A DNA stretch of 64,000 nucleotides from Protostelium mycophagum (lineage: Eukaryota > Evosea > Variosea > Protosteliida > Protosteliaceae). This document shows positions 14,898 to 26,636 of this stretch, one piece after another. The notes below the pieces were generated by a model. The model was not told the DNA's origin. It did not search any database and saw only the letters and a program-made list of their open reading frames with translations. The DNA is taken from positions 18,621-82,620 of the forward strand of contig MZNV01002869.1 of assembly GCA_002081555.1 (NCBI GenBank), read 5' to 3'. A program made the position numbers and the translations under genes. Positions within the stretch are counted from its first letter, which is position 1. Each line of letters begins with the position of its first letter.

Positions 14898-15528
14898 GTT
14901 TGTAGATTCGTGCGTGTCGTCAGTTGTTTGGCTGTTTGATTTTGAAAGATGTTGCGAGGATTGAGATTACGTGTGTACAAGTGTGACTTTCTCAATTTTG
15001 TCGGAAATTTCAGAAAGTCCGACCGATTCTCCGAGGCCAGAGGTGTTGTATGACGCACATATATGCAGGCTTATAAGGCCATAAACAATAGAAATATTAT
15101 TTGAGGGTTTTGAATCAAAATTGAAACGACTCAAGGTGACACCTTCAAACGACCAATTCAAAATCACTGCCTGAGACTCCATTTATTGAAGTCTTAAATG
15201 TTCAACCATACGCTTGGCCTCTTGAAACGTCGGCAGGATTTTCTAATTCCTCCGCAGCTCGTCCATATTATCTCGTTCCCGCACTACCACCTTGAACCGT
15301 CTTCAAGGTCCTCTCAAACCTCGAAATGAATGCTTGGTTCTCAAAATTTTTCACAAACTACAAATTCGCAGATGCGAAATGATGATGATTACGTTCCCCC
15401 ACCTCGAACTGCGGCAATCAGAGCGCAAAACGAGAATTTACATCATCCTTCCCTCTAGATTCTCTTTCACTTCGAAAAAGATTGAGGAATCTGTCTGATC
15501 AATTGTCACTCATAAAGATCTGTCTGGC
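14898..15528. other. Intergenic region between divergent genes
   Basis: This 630-base gap separates the divergent starts of the secreted-protein gene (minus) and the mitochondrial carrier gene (plus). It must hold both promoters. TATA-like stretches occur near 15058-15066 (CATATATG) and 15070-15077 (CTTATAAG), about 165-180 bases upstream of the secreted-protein start. I see no RNA gene or credible extra coding sequence. Confidence 0.4.
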
Positions 15529-16830
15529 ATGAAGGGTGGGTTGAAGGAGAGGAAGGCGACGGAGTGGGACGATTTAGATCTGAACCGTTTTTATTTCTGG
15601 CTGCCCACACTTAGTGCGGCACCTGCATTATGTGCATATCCGCTCAAATTGTTAAAGACAAGGATGCAGATACACAGTCACGTAAGTAATTCGGTCCATC
15701 TCGTTGTCTTATCTCATCTCAACCAGGCGCCAGAATACAAAAATTTCAGGAGTTCCGTTGTCTATATCGCACAGAACGAAGGTCTGAAGGGATTCTACAA
15801 AGGAGGCTTGATCTGGACAACCACTGCAGTGGCCACAAGAGTCGTACAATTTTCAACCTTCGAGTATGTCCGTGGTCTTGCAAAAGCCACACAAAAGAAG
15901 TAGGGAGACATATGATCCAGCGATTCTGATTTACCACGAGGTATTTACCAAAGATGAAGAAAGGGCCAGGCACACAATTTCTCACCAATCTTCTGGCTGG
16001 AGGGATCTCTGGGGTCGCCATCATGTTGATCTCCACACCAAGCGAAGTCATCTCGCAGAGGCAGTCCATGAAAGGAAGTTTGGGTGGGTACAAAAAAAAC
16101 GAAATAATTCTTTCAGCTGGACACCCACAACCGATAGGTGTGCTTCAAATTCCAACAGTTACAAATATGGTACCATGATATCAAAAATCTCGAAGGACAT
16201 AAAATAATAAATACAGGGAAGATGGAGGATCATCGATCTGTATCGTGGGAGTGGATTGACTCTATTGATGAGTATGTTTTTCAGCGCCGCCTTCTTTACC
16301 ACAAGCGAGTCTGTGAAGAACAACGAACTTCTAAGAAGTTTCATCATGAGGTGATGAAGATTCTAAAAATATAGAGTGAAAAAAACAGAGCTTGTGAGTC
16401 CTATGAACACGAGGGCACCAAGGGATATGCAGAGAATCTGCTTCTTTCTTTGTCTGCGGGACTGGCAGGTGGTTTTATGGGGGCGATCATGTCCAGCCCG
16501 ATCGATGTCATCAAGACGATCAAACAGGTCGGTCTCTCATTCAAATTTTAATATTTCCAAAAAAACACAAAGATTTTAGGCATAAGATAAATATTTGATG
16601 ATGTGTTGATGAAGTAGGTACATGGCAGGTCACAGAGTTCTTTCACAATATTGAGGGAAATACTCGCTGATAGTGGATTAAGAGGTTTGTTCAGAGGAAG
16701 TGGCCCGAGGATAGCTGCATTGTCTCCTTTTGCTGCAATCAGCTTCTCCATATTTGAGGTATCAAAACGACTGAGCCTGAAAAGCAATGAAGTGAGATTT
16801 TTAAAAAAAATTTCATTTAAACCACAGTAA
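15529..16830 (+). CDS. Mitochondrial carrier (SLC25) family protein
   Basis: This is a six-helix inner-membrane metabolite carrier of about 318 residues, the usual length. It has the threefold family repeat with degenerate PX[D/E]XX[K/R] signatures: CAYPLKLLKTRMQ near residue 36, STPSEVISQRQ in the second repeat and SSPIDVIKTIKQ in the third. Each is followed by the matching downstream element (GLKGFYKGG; IIDLYRGSGL; GLRGLFRGSG). The N-terminus (WDDLDLNRFYFWLPTLSA) resembles the SLC25A44 group, which carries branched-chain amino acids. Substrate assignment is inference only. Exons read approximately 15529-15679, 15726-15890s, 15951-16084, 16217-16350, 16375-16527 and 16619-16830. The first repeat has Leu in place of the usual acidic residue. 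No targeting peptide is obvious, as is usual for carriers. Confidence 0.85.
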
Positions 16831-17379
16831 AACGCAAAGATCATCTCCTGCATTTAGTTGTCTAAGAGATCACAGGGATGAGGATGTTATGTACAGAGAC
16901 AGAATTGTGTATATGTATAGAAGCTTGTAAATAAAAAATCCATGAGGAACGGTTCCCGCCAAAAACTAAAATTCAAATTCCAAAAGTCAAACTTTCAACT
17001 CAATTATGCCACATGTCTTTATGCCTTTGCAACCGAAACCTTCACTCTGAAAGATGAATGTTTGAGCCACAAATGTTTTCGTTTTCAAAATCTTCAGTAG
17101 ATTTCGCCCACATCGCGTGATCATTACGTCTTCGTTTCTCGGGAATGACCGTGAGGGAAAATCAACCCCAAACTTTCCTCCAGTTTTCCACACCGAAAAG
17201 CACGTAATCTTGGGGCACTCATGTTCAAGCTCCGCCACTTTCCTCTGCATCTTCGCCGCCGCACGTATAAACAACCACAGCTAAAGACGTATTTCGACCT
17301 AACTCGAAATCAACACCAACGAAAGTGAGAACAATGATCTTTCGGTATCCAAAGCGATAATACTAAAACAACTCACAGA
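16831..17379. other. Intergenic region upstream of treZ
   Basis: This gap of about 550 bases lies between the carrier gene and treZ, both on the plus strand. It contains the carrier 3' end and the treZ promoter. A minus-strand open frame of 95 codons (17274-16987) overlaps it but looks like nothing known and covers the likely treZ TATA element, so I do not call it. Confidence 0.4.
17266..17271 (+). promoter_or_regulatory. Candidate TATA box of treZ
   Basis: TATAAA lies 109 bases upstream of the treZ ATG within a locally GC-richer stretch. Position and sequence fit a core promoter, but there is no transcript evidence. Confidence 0.3.
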
Positions 17380-19664
17380 ATGACGCAACACAAGACATCT
17401 TTTGGCGCTTTTCCCTCTGAGAAGAGCACACACTTTTCAGTCTGGGCACCTGCCGCAGAATCCCTCCATGTCGTTCTGTATGATAAAGATCAGAAGGAGA
17501 CTTCAAGGCACTCTCTTTCAAAGGACGCAGACGGAATCTGGCAAGGTGATGTCCAAGAGGCCAACACTGGGTCTTTGTACAAGTATTTGATCGGCGAGAA
17601 CGGCCCTTTCCCCGATCCCGCCTCTCGATTCCAACCCCAAGGAGTCCACGGCCCTTCTGAGGTAATGTTCTTCTGTTGGGTTTTGTCTATTATATGTGAT
17701 CACAATTACCAATCTGATCTTTAAAAAGGTTATAGACGCAAGCACCTTCAAATGGACCGATCAATCATGGAAGGGAATCGATTCTCTCGACAAGCTCACT
17801 ATCTATGAGCTTCACGTGGGTACCTTCACCAAAGAGGGAACATACAAGGCCTTGGAGGAAAAATTACCATACTTGAAGGAGCTCGGTATCAACACTTTGG
17901 AAATCCTCCCCCTCGCTGACTTCCCTGGCCGCTGGAACTGGGGTTATGATGGTGTACGTTTTTCCCGCCAAAATTCCAAAATTAATTTTACGACAGGTGG
18001 CCCTCTACGCCCCCAGCCGCGCTTATGGACACCCAGACGAGCTGAGAAGTTTAATTAACGCCGCTCACAACCAGGGTCTTTCTGTTTTGATCGATCTCGT
18101 CTACAACCACTTGGGCCCAGACGGAAACTACTTATCTTGCTACAACCCCAGATACTTTACCAAAAAATACGACACCCCCTGGGGTGCCGCACTCAACTAC
18201 GACCCCTCCGTAAAAGTACACAAGCAAGAGGGCGAGGAAGACGTACGTAATTTGAAATTCCACCGAAATCTCCAGAAAAACTGAAGGTGCACAGACCAAG
18301 GATGTCTCCAGAGAAGAATCCGCAAAGGACGCACACGACGCGCCCCAAGTCCGTAAATATGTTGTTGAAAACGGCCTCTACTACATGAGAGACTTCCACT
18401 TTGACGGAGCCAGACTTGACGCAACACACGCCATCATCGACTACAGCACCCCCCACGTTCTTCAAGAGCTCGTCAAGACATGCAAAGAAGGTGTCGACAA
18501 ATCCATCTACTTCTTCGCAGAAGACGATAGAAACGAGGCCGAATTGATCTCTAAGCCCAACGGTTTGGATGCTCTTTGGGCTGATGACTTCCACCACCAA
18601 GTCCGTGTACATACCAATGGTGATAACGAGTCTTACTTTGCCAACTTCACTGGATCTATCGAGGACTTGGCCACAACTCTGAAGAAGGGGTGGTTTTACA
18701 CCGGTCAAGTCGCACCTGCCTCAGGCGAGAAGCGTGGTACTGACCCCTCTGGACTCGACAGACACAGCCACAGCTGTGTGAGTAGAAGTTTCGAATAATT
18801 TTCAAGATGAAAAAGCTGATTTTTTTAGTACTGCATACAGAACCACGACCAAATCGGTAACCGCGCTCTCGGAGAGAGACTTCACCACCAGATCAAGTTG
18901 GACGAGTACAAGGTCGCTTCTTCCCTCTTATTATTGGCACCCGCCGTCCCAATGCTTTTCCAAGGACAAGAGTGGGCCACATCCTCCCCCTTCCAGTTCT
19001 TCACGGACCACAACGCCGAGCTCGGCAAATTGGTCACTGAGGGTAGACGTAAGGAATTCGGAAAGTTCAAGGCCTTTTCTGACCCCAGCGTAAGTGACGT
19101 CATCACTTTTAAAATCTTAAGAAAAAATTAACACGACAAAGGTTCGCGAGAAGATCCCTGACCCCCAGGCCGAGAGCACATTCCAAAACTCCAAGGTCAA
19201 CTGGGAGGAGATCAGCAAGGGCGATCACGCCGCCGTTTTGTCCCTACACAAGGACCTTTTGAAACTCCGCACAGCTGAGCCCGCACTTCACAACGCCAAG
19301 AGACCTGATCTCGAGGTAAGAGTTATCAAATCGTTGTAGAATGGGTCATCTGAGGATGTCTAGGTCTACGCTGTGAGCGACAAGGTGCTGGCCTTTACCA
19401 GAAAGAACGGTGGTTCTACTTTCGTCTGCGTCTTCCAATTCAAGGTATTTCCCGCCATTTTTGAAATTCAAATTCTAAATATGTCAGGCTGGCGAGTCAA
19501 AGGTAGATTTGACCAAGTTTGGAGGAGCTTCAAAGTTCGAAGTCGTATTCAACTCCCAAGACAAGAAATACGCCACTTCTGACAACACCACCGAGGCCGC
19601 TTCTCTGGAGGGAACCACCCTTACCTTCAGAGGTGCCAGCGCCGTTGTACTCCGCGCACAATAA
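17380..19664 (+). CDS. treZ: Malto-oligosyltrehalose trehalohydrolase (TreZ)
   Basis: TreZ (GH13) releases trehalose from maltooligosyl-trehalose made by TreY. The protein starts with an isoamylase-type N domain ([19 protein letters not shown]), followed by the catalytic barrel: [47 protein letters not shown], then [15 protein letters not shown] with the nucleophile Asp, [10 protein letters not shown] with the acid/base Glu, and [18 protein letters not shown]. Spacing and motifs match bacterial TreZ. The gene is split by about seven short introns (for example 17662-17728 and 17954-17996), so it is a settled nuclear gene and not contamination. The stop is TAA at 19662-19664. No TreY lies in the window. 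All catalytic residues are present, so activity is expected; trehalose would serve encystment or stress in an amoeba (inference). Confidence 0.93.
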
Positions 19665-19719
19665 ACGTAATTTTTGAATATTCCTTTAAACATTTTTCAA
19701 ACGCTGAGGAAAAATGAAT

Positions 19720-22700
19720 TTATTCTCTGCTGCGCAGCTCCATGCTTGCGCTGCTCATGCCTTTGGTTGATATCGCGACGTTTGTACCAGACATTCCGCT
19801 CCTCGTCGAGTTGGAGAGTGATTGGATGAGCCAAGACAGCCGGTTCGAAAGACATATGTACACCGCGACGGGAGTGATCTCTGTGAAGAACATCCCAAAG
19901 AAGGTGAAATACGGTACCGGATTGTTGCTAAACACCGCGATGAGAATGATGTAAGGAGCATGCAGAATGAAGCAGATGGAGAAGCAGATCGTCATCAACA
20001 GCATTCTCTTCTTGGACCTGCCACTCTTGGAGAAAGTCATCCCTTCATACATCAGTTTGGTGATCAAGTTGGACCTTCATTCACTCACCCTTCATGACTT
20101 TGTAACCTGAGAAGAGGAGAAGAAATCCAAATACGGCGGAAACAAATGACACGGTGATGGCGTAGACCAAAGACAGGACCTTGTGAAGGTCAATCTTCAC
20201 AACAAGAGGACCAGACGTACCTTCGACTTGTACTGCGCATCCTCTATAGAGGGGACGATCCTCCCACCACAAGACGGGGACGGGATCTTCACGAGAGTTG
20301 CGTACAGAATAACGAGGGCAATAAACAGCGCGTACAACAAGGTGTTGATTATGATGACTGCTCTGATACCAATCTTGAGTACTTGTGCCATGTTCTGTCC
20401 CATCGTGGCCAACCTTTCTCCTTTCAGTTTGTTTTTGGAGTCGAAATGATGTTACCAGAAGGACAGAATGAGTGAGAATGCAGTGAATAAAATGAATGTG
20501 GGTAATGATGATAATAAATAATCAGCCGTAGAGCCAGATATGTTGTGAGGTATGACGAAGAAGTAAGCAGATCGGACTATTAGTTTCAGAAATGGCATCT
20601 TGGGACGTACTCACTCGCTGAAAAGATAAAAAGAGTCAACAAGACCCAATCGGTGACCAGCCATTTTTCTTTTCTCTTCTTGATGACAGCGATAATTGCC
20701 GCAGTTATACATGTTAGTAATACGGTGGCTAAGAAGACAAAAAGTGCTCCTAAAAGGTAGGATAATCTGGTCAATTCAGATGACGAGACACGAATGAATG
20801 ACAGACTGACATGTAAGATGTGAGGTAGTCTTTGTCGAAGGTGATGTCTTGCCATGTAGATAACCTCGTGATTGGAAAGACACCAGCACGCATGACACTG
20901 TCTGACACGTTTCCACACAGGCTCTGGTAACTGATTCCTTCTGCATCTACAACACTCAATTTTTGTTCGGAGCTTCAGAATTCACCTGTGTATGACTGAG
21001 GGGCGGAAAGATTCAATCCCAATGGGACCAACTTAGAGTCGACCACTTGGGCGAAATCCCAAACAGGGTATTTATACGTTCCGAGACCTCTGAGAGTGAT
21101 GCACAACGTGGCAACTCCAGCTATCGTTGTAGTGGGAACGATCTGCAGTCCATCTCCTTGCAAACTGTCATCTGTCAGTTGAGACTGACACATGTCAAAA
21201 GACTTACACCCCGACGATGATGCCATTAGGGTTGTAGATGGAGAATTCTTGAGCCTTGGAAAACGTCAAAAAATTACTGGACAATCCAACAGTCCTCGTC
21301 CCTCTGTACTCCAAACTAGACATCTGCGATAGTTAACGCACAAATTCGCGTCTTCTTACCGCAACTCACCGAATAAAAAGTGACTTCAGAGCATCCTTGC
21401 TGTACTGAGTTGGGGTAGAATTGGATGTCAGAATTCCCAGGGATGTACAAAATGGCAGATGCTCCGGTACAGATCTGATTCACCCCGACAAGTGGATAGT
21501 TGTTACCAAAGCAACTACTTCCTCTTGTTGAACCACAAGAACAAGCCGTCGATGTCAGATATCTGTCCGTCAGAGTCCTCTGACATAATGGTATCGTCAA
21601 TGCCTCCAGCGCAGCCTTCGAGTTTTCAGTCAAATCTACGAAACCAAACCCACCTGTGCTTCTCCAAAAGAGAAATACAAGTTCTGTAGTGCCAAAAAAT
21701 CTACCGTCTTATTCCAAGAATAAGTCGAGACATTTCGAGGGGTGACCCACTGGGCGGACCTGACAGTACCGTTGATATATCTTCCTGGTGTCCAAGTGTA
21801 AAGGCTCTTCCACACCCCGGTACCATTGCAATCTTGCTGTTTTCGGAAGGAAAAGTCATAGGTGGGAAGTTCTCCGAAGGGTGTCGCCATCTGCCAAAAT
21901 AAATTCAACGAGAACAAAAATCGTGCACCAAACATATATGGACGAGATTATATATCGCAAGGAACCAAGAGATCTTCTATACCTGATAACAAGCCATCTG
22001 TTGTAAACAGGTGTTCATGTCGTTGATCGGCACCCGCCATGTTCCGTTGTTCGCTTCACATGCAGCAGGTGTTGTCTGAGGTGATCAGTCGACTCGTCAT
22101 AGATTCAAACTGACAAATGTGGTGTCAAGACAAGCCTGGGGTATGTCTATCTGCGTTGAAAGCTGGCAGAATGGAAGAGGGAAGAATGGACCTTGGATGC
22201 TGTTGAGTCCTAAAACCTGCCTGGGAACTTGACATGCTCCGTTTGACATCCCCTCGGTCAGGAAATCGTTAAAACTACAATATCCCGCTGTCTGCATTTT
22301 TCAGAATTTTTTCTTCTGAATACGAATATCTGGCTCACTTGACATGATGTGGCGTTGTCTGACGAACTGTCTGCTGTACATCCGCTTAGATCCAGACATT
22401 CTGACTCTGTCAAGTTGTAGAAGACATTATTTGTTGTTGGCCCCGGGACAACGCATACAACCACGCTCGCACAGGTCGTAGCGTTCTCTGCGTACAATGA
22501 GCACGGTAGTTAACGAGCGATCGCGTCAACTCACGTCCGGGTATCGGTGTGAAGGTGATTCCGTCTTCGCTCCAGCCACAGAAAGGCTGGGGGGTCTCGT
22601 CACAACGCGAAGTACAATTACTTGGATTTGAGCATACAGTTCCATCATTGCATTTCTGTGGGGCCAAACAACTCGACTACAAAGGTTCAGAATTCTATTC

Positions 22701-25700
22701 TCGTCTCGTTGTAGTACAGACTACAACTCACCTGTGTGTAATGGACGGGTTGTTCCCAGAACCACAATGGAGAAGTCTCCCAGTCAGTACATACGTTTCG
22801 CTCAAACTCGCAAGCCTTGTCCTCACACAATGGAAAATAGCAGTTATCCGCTGCCGATCCTTTGAATTGATACCTCTTCTCTGGGGTTGTCATCCCGCTG
22901 TGCGATGTTAGCAGAGGAGAAGCACTAATAAATACCTATAGGATTTGTCGTAACAGCCGTTGGTGGTCACTTTAGAAGTGATCAAGTTTGCTAGATCTTG
23001 GTCCGTGGCTGTTCTGGCGGCGCCCAAAATCGCTATCGCTTGGTATCTAAAATATGTGGACAAGCTCTCGACCAGGCAGCTCACAAATCCTTGTTGCTGT
23101 GGAATGTCGACATTTGGCAGAAAATGATCCAAGTCTTCTTACCAACTCAGATCTATCCACAATACAAATCTTTCGATTCATATCACAGTTCGAAGTGGTC
23201 CAATTTCCACAGTCTGAATCCACCTGGCATTGGAGTACTTCGCCGTAGTATTGGTCTTTGCAACCTCTGTATTGACTGTATAATGTGGTGGAGATGTCGC
23301 TCGTTGTAGTGGACTGGCAAGAGTCCTGTGAATTTGCAAAGATATAGTCTTGGAGAAGTGCCCCGATACAACTGGGCTCCGCACATTGCCTTTTTCTCTC
23401 AGCTTTGATTATAAAACAATAAAGCCTCACGCGGTGGCGCTGTCGTCGATCTGGAGAATGTTCTCCGTAACCATGACTTCTCGGGGTCTGCAGACCCCAT
23501 ACCATGTTCCTTGAACATAACAACAGGGATCCTGGGAATAGGCATCTTCTTCGGGAAGTCTGACACAGGCGGTGCTGTTACGTAATGTCTTTGTCTGCGA
23601 AGAGTATACCATCGTGTTTAACAGTTCTACACATGCAAAATAACTAATAGATTCAATTTCATATTATTTTTAGGCATAAAAATCTTTGCCGCAGAGCAAC
23701 AAAAAATATTTTATTTGAAGACTGACCTGTCTGCGTATTGTTGTACACTCGAGGTGAACTCTATATTTGATACCATGCTCGTGCTTATATTTGAGGTATT
23801 GATTTCGTACAGATCCGAAATCTATTTTTGTCATCACGATGTCTCATTGTAGATGGTCGAATAATAAAATACTGACCGATTCTGCGATTGAATCGTATTC
23901 ATTATAATTGCAAATGAGAATATGTCCGGTTCCAGTGGAATAACTCGTGTGAAGAGATTTGTTGGATGCACTAACGACAGTGACCCCCATGAATATCCTT
24001 CACACGTCAGTTAACGTGACGCATCGCGTCTATTAACGTACTGCATATTGGCCAAATCAGTGTTGTTCACGTTAACGAGTGTCTGTCCTTGGGAAGTGTA
24101 GTTGAGTAGTACTACAAATTTGAATAGGCCAGGCTGTGGTGCTGATGGAGTGAAGTCTTTATATGTGGAATAAAAAGTTTTAAAATAATTTGGGGCGGGA
24201 TAAAACGGGATGGAATCGTTCGATGGAAACAGATACCACGTCTACAACTGTCAAAACCTGTCATCTTGACATTTTCAACTCTACCTGATCACTGTCGTAC
24301 CACGAACTACAATTATTCAGAAATTTCATGGGAATTTCGCACTCACTTGCTCTGTAGAAGAGACCCGGAGGACAGGAACAAAGTATAAGAAGATAAAAGC
24401 TCTAATGGAGCATCATAGTATGTCATGGATGTCAAGGGCATGGAGAAGAGGGAAGAATCCGTGTGGAGTGATGTCACGACGAACTGACAGATTGAACCGG
24501 TGGAGGGACTGCGGAATGGATCTATGGTGACGTAAAGATAGGCCGTCTGGCCGTCTGGCGCGCAGTACTGGATCGTACCTGATTCTCCATGAGTTTTCGA
24601 TGACTTTTCCCGCAGATTTCTTCTCATGATTCCACAACTAATTATATTTGTTCAAATAGAATAAAAATATACCGAAATCGTCGCCGGTAAGATAAGATGC
24701 ATAAGTGGAGTTGGGATAATAAACCCAAGGGTCAGAAAAACTCATGTATAGATCCGCGTCACTGTCAGCACTGTCCATATGAATGGACACCGAGATCTAC
24801 GCGAAATTTCATTGAGATATCATCGGAATAGGACGTACCGTCTGACACCCCGTGAATGCAAATTTCGTGTAGAAATAATCTAAAGAGGTGAAGTTTTTTT
24901 TCAAGGCTACACCATTCTGCATGCAGGTGTTGTGACCATCTGTAACACAACTCGGTTGTGCGGACATCTACAACGAGTCAAAAAATCACGTTAGATTTTG
25001 GGTATGGTATTTATAAAACGAATTAATCGTCATTATTCAACACTGCATTTTATATTGGTGTAAAAGTCTTTAAACGGATTCATCGGTTTAATGTGGATGA
25101 AAATGATCACCTGAGTGGGCGTCAGAGGAAGTGGCAGTGTGGCGATCCTGGCGGTGATTCGAAGTGATGCAGTTCCTTTATAACTATTTACGGTGATGAA
25201 ATAAGTTCCATTATTATATGCCACATGATTCGGACAGATAATCAGTTGTTGCGCGGCGATGGCAGTGGAATACCACTGTGAATTTTAATAATTTTTTTGG
25301 CGGGAAGGCCTTACTGCACCAGAGGTCTTTTCTTGTTTCCCAACATCTGCGTATAGAGCCACGCTGCCGTAGAACATCTCGGACTGTACCTGCAGGGCAG
25401 TTCCATACGTATTGAGATTGATCATTAGGACTTGTGTCTCTCCCTCTGGCAATGTCAGAACGGTTGGAATGCCACTAGAAAGCGTGATGTAATTTGAAGT
25501 TTGTGCACATAGAGATTGATCGCACTGTTTTACATCAGTCAGGCTCATTCAATCACAAAAGATCTCACAAAAGAGCAAGAGCTACAGGAGTTGGGGCCGG
25601 TAGATGTTGTATAATCACAGGTACAATTCACAGATTTTGGGGCAGTTGGTATGAAAGCAGGACAAGCCGCTGATCTTAGTACAAACAGCGGCTCAGGATA

Positions 25701-25921
25701 TTGCACCTAAAATCTCTGAGTCCACGATCGTATTGATAACTCGGTTAGATCTTCATTTGCATATGCAAGGTGGTCTGTCCTTTTACCTCAAATGTGGCAA
25801 AGCTATACTGTTGCAGCTGATAATCCACCGATTTGATCCTGTAATTGACAGAAGAGGGAGCCAGGACGTCAGCACTACAGATACCAAATACCAACAACAG
25901 AAGGACAAACTGCCCCCTCAT
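19720..25921 (-). CDS. Large receptor-like protein: Cys-rich ectodomain plus TOM1/THH1-like seven-helix domain
   Basis: Start at 25921 gives a signal peptide (MRGQFVLLLLVFGICSADV). The long ectodomain that follows is spread over many small exons. It has at least two beta-sandwich units resembling bacterial pre-peptidase C-terminal (PPC) domains (DADLYMSFSDPWVYYPNST near 24.75 kb; VAYNNGTYFITVNSYKGTAS near 25.2 kb). It also has many N-glycosylation sites and Cys-rich segments (GTVCSNPSNCTSRCDETPQP; DSDCGNWTTSNCDMNRKIC). From about 20.8 kb to the end seven hydrophobic helices follow. The second and third are followed by TDWVLLTLFIFSAS and ADYLLSSLPTFILFTAFSLI, the pattern of the THH1/TOM1/TOM3 seven-helix family. 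The tail is Ser-rich. A single gene is inferred because no stop, start or promoter break separates the parts, but exon joins were not all resolved. Likely at the cell surface; ligand unknown. Confidence 0.68.
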
Positions 25922-26636
25922 TGTCACGTGTGTGTTGTCTTTTGGTTGCACAAAAAATCGTCCCGCAGACACTGACATTTGGGCTGGTCGGACTTAGAAA
26001 ACTCGTTGCCAACTTCTACTTTTTGACATTCGCATCCGTGGGGGCTCATTTTTCTGTCTGCATCAACTTCAGGTGTAGAGAAAGATCTTATCATTAATAC
26101 TGGCGGACATATAGATTGTTTCAGAGACCCTCTGCATTTCCCCCCAAAACTCGTCAAAGACAACTTCTCGGTTGTATTTGATTCTTAGGGGGAGGAGTCT
26201 CGCTCATTTTCGGGCGGAAATTTGTTCCATGAAAATTTTCCCCTGAGAAATCCCAGTGTACATTGGGAATTTTCTGGTAAAAAGAAGAGGAGGCTCTGAA
26301 CGAAAGTCTGGATCAGCCCGTTTTCCCACCTTTTCGTGGAGTTCCTCTTTCAAAAAACATTGGAGAGAGTTTCTCGAATACGGAGATGAAAGATTACAAT
26401 GTCATACGTCACCATCATCAACAGTTATTTTCAATCCTTTTTATGGATCTGAGAATGGAAGAAGTCTGTGGGCAATTCCGTGTTTTTTTGGGACCCCAAC
26501 GGATTTCAGAGTCTTCCCGCGCAAAAGAATTTTGTCTTCTTCGAATTCAATTTTTCGGGAGGCGGGAGAATTGTTGTTTGCATTCTACAACGCGATCTTC
26601 CATCGTCTGATCACTTTCCATTTTAGCAGAGGAGGC
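25922..26636. other. Divergent intergenic region, receptor gene / importin-11
   Basis: About 715 bases separate two divergent starts. The plus-strand frame of importin-11 stays open upstream to an ATG at 26256, which would add 127 residues with no resemblance to importins. A 79-codon minus-strand frame (26163-25924) is also unrecognised. I treat the region as shared promoter and 5' UTR. Confidence 0.4.

Noticed and set aside
16987-17274. 95-codon minus-strand frame upstream of treZ
   Set aside because: It has no recognisable features and covers the probable treZ TATA box.
26256-26636. 127-residue N-terminal extension of importin-11
   Set aside because: The frame is open, but the sequence has no importin similarity and the family starts at the Met at 26637.
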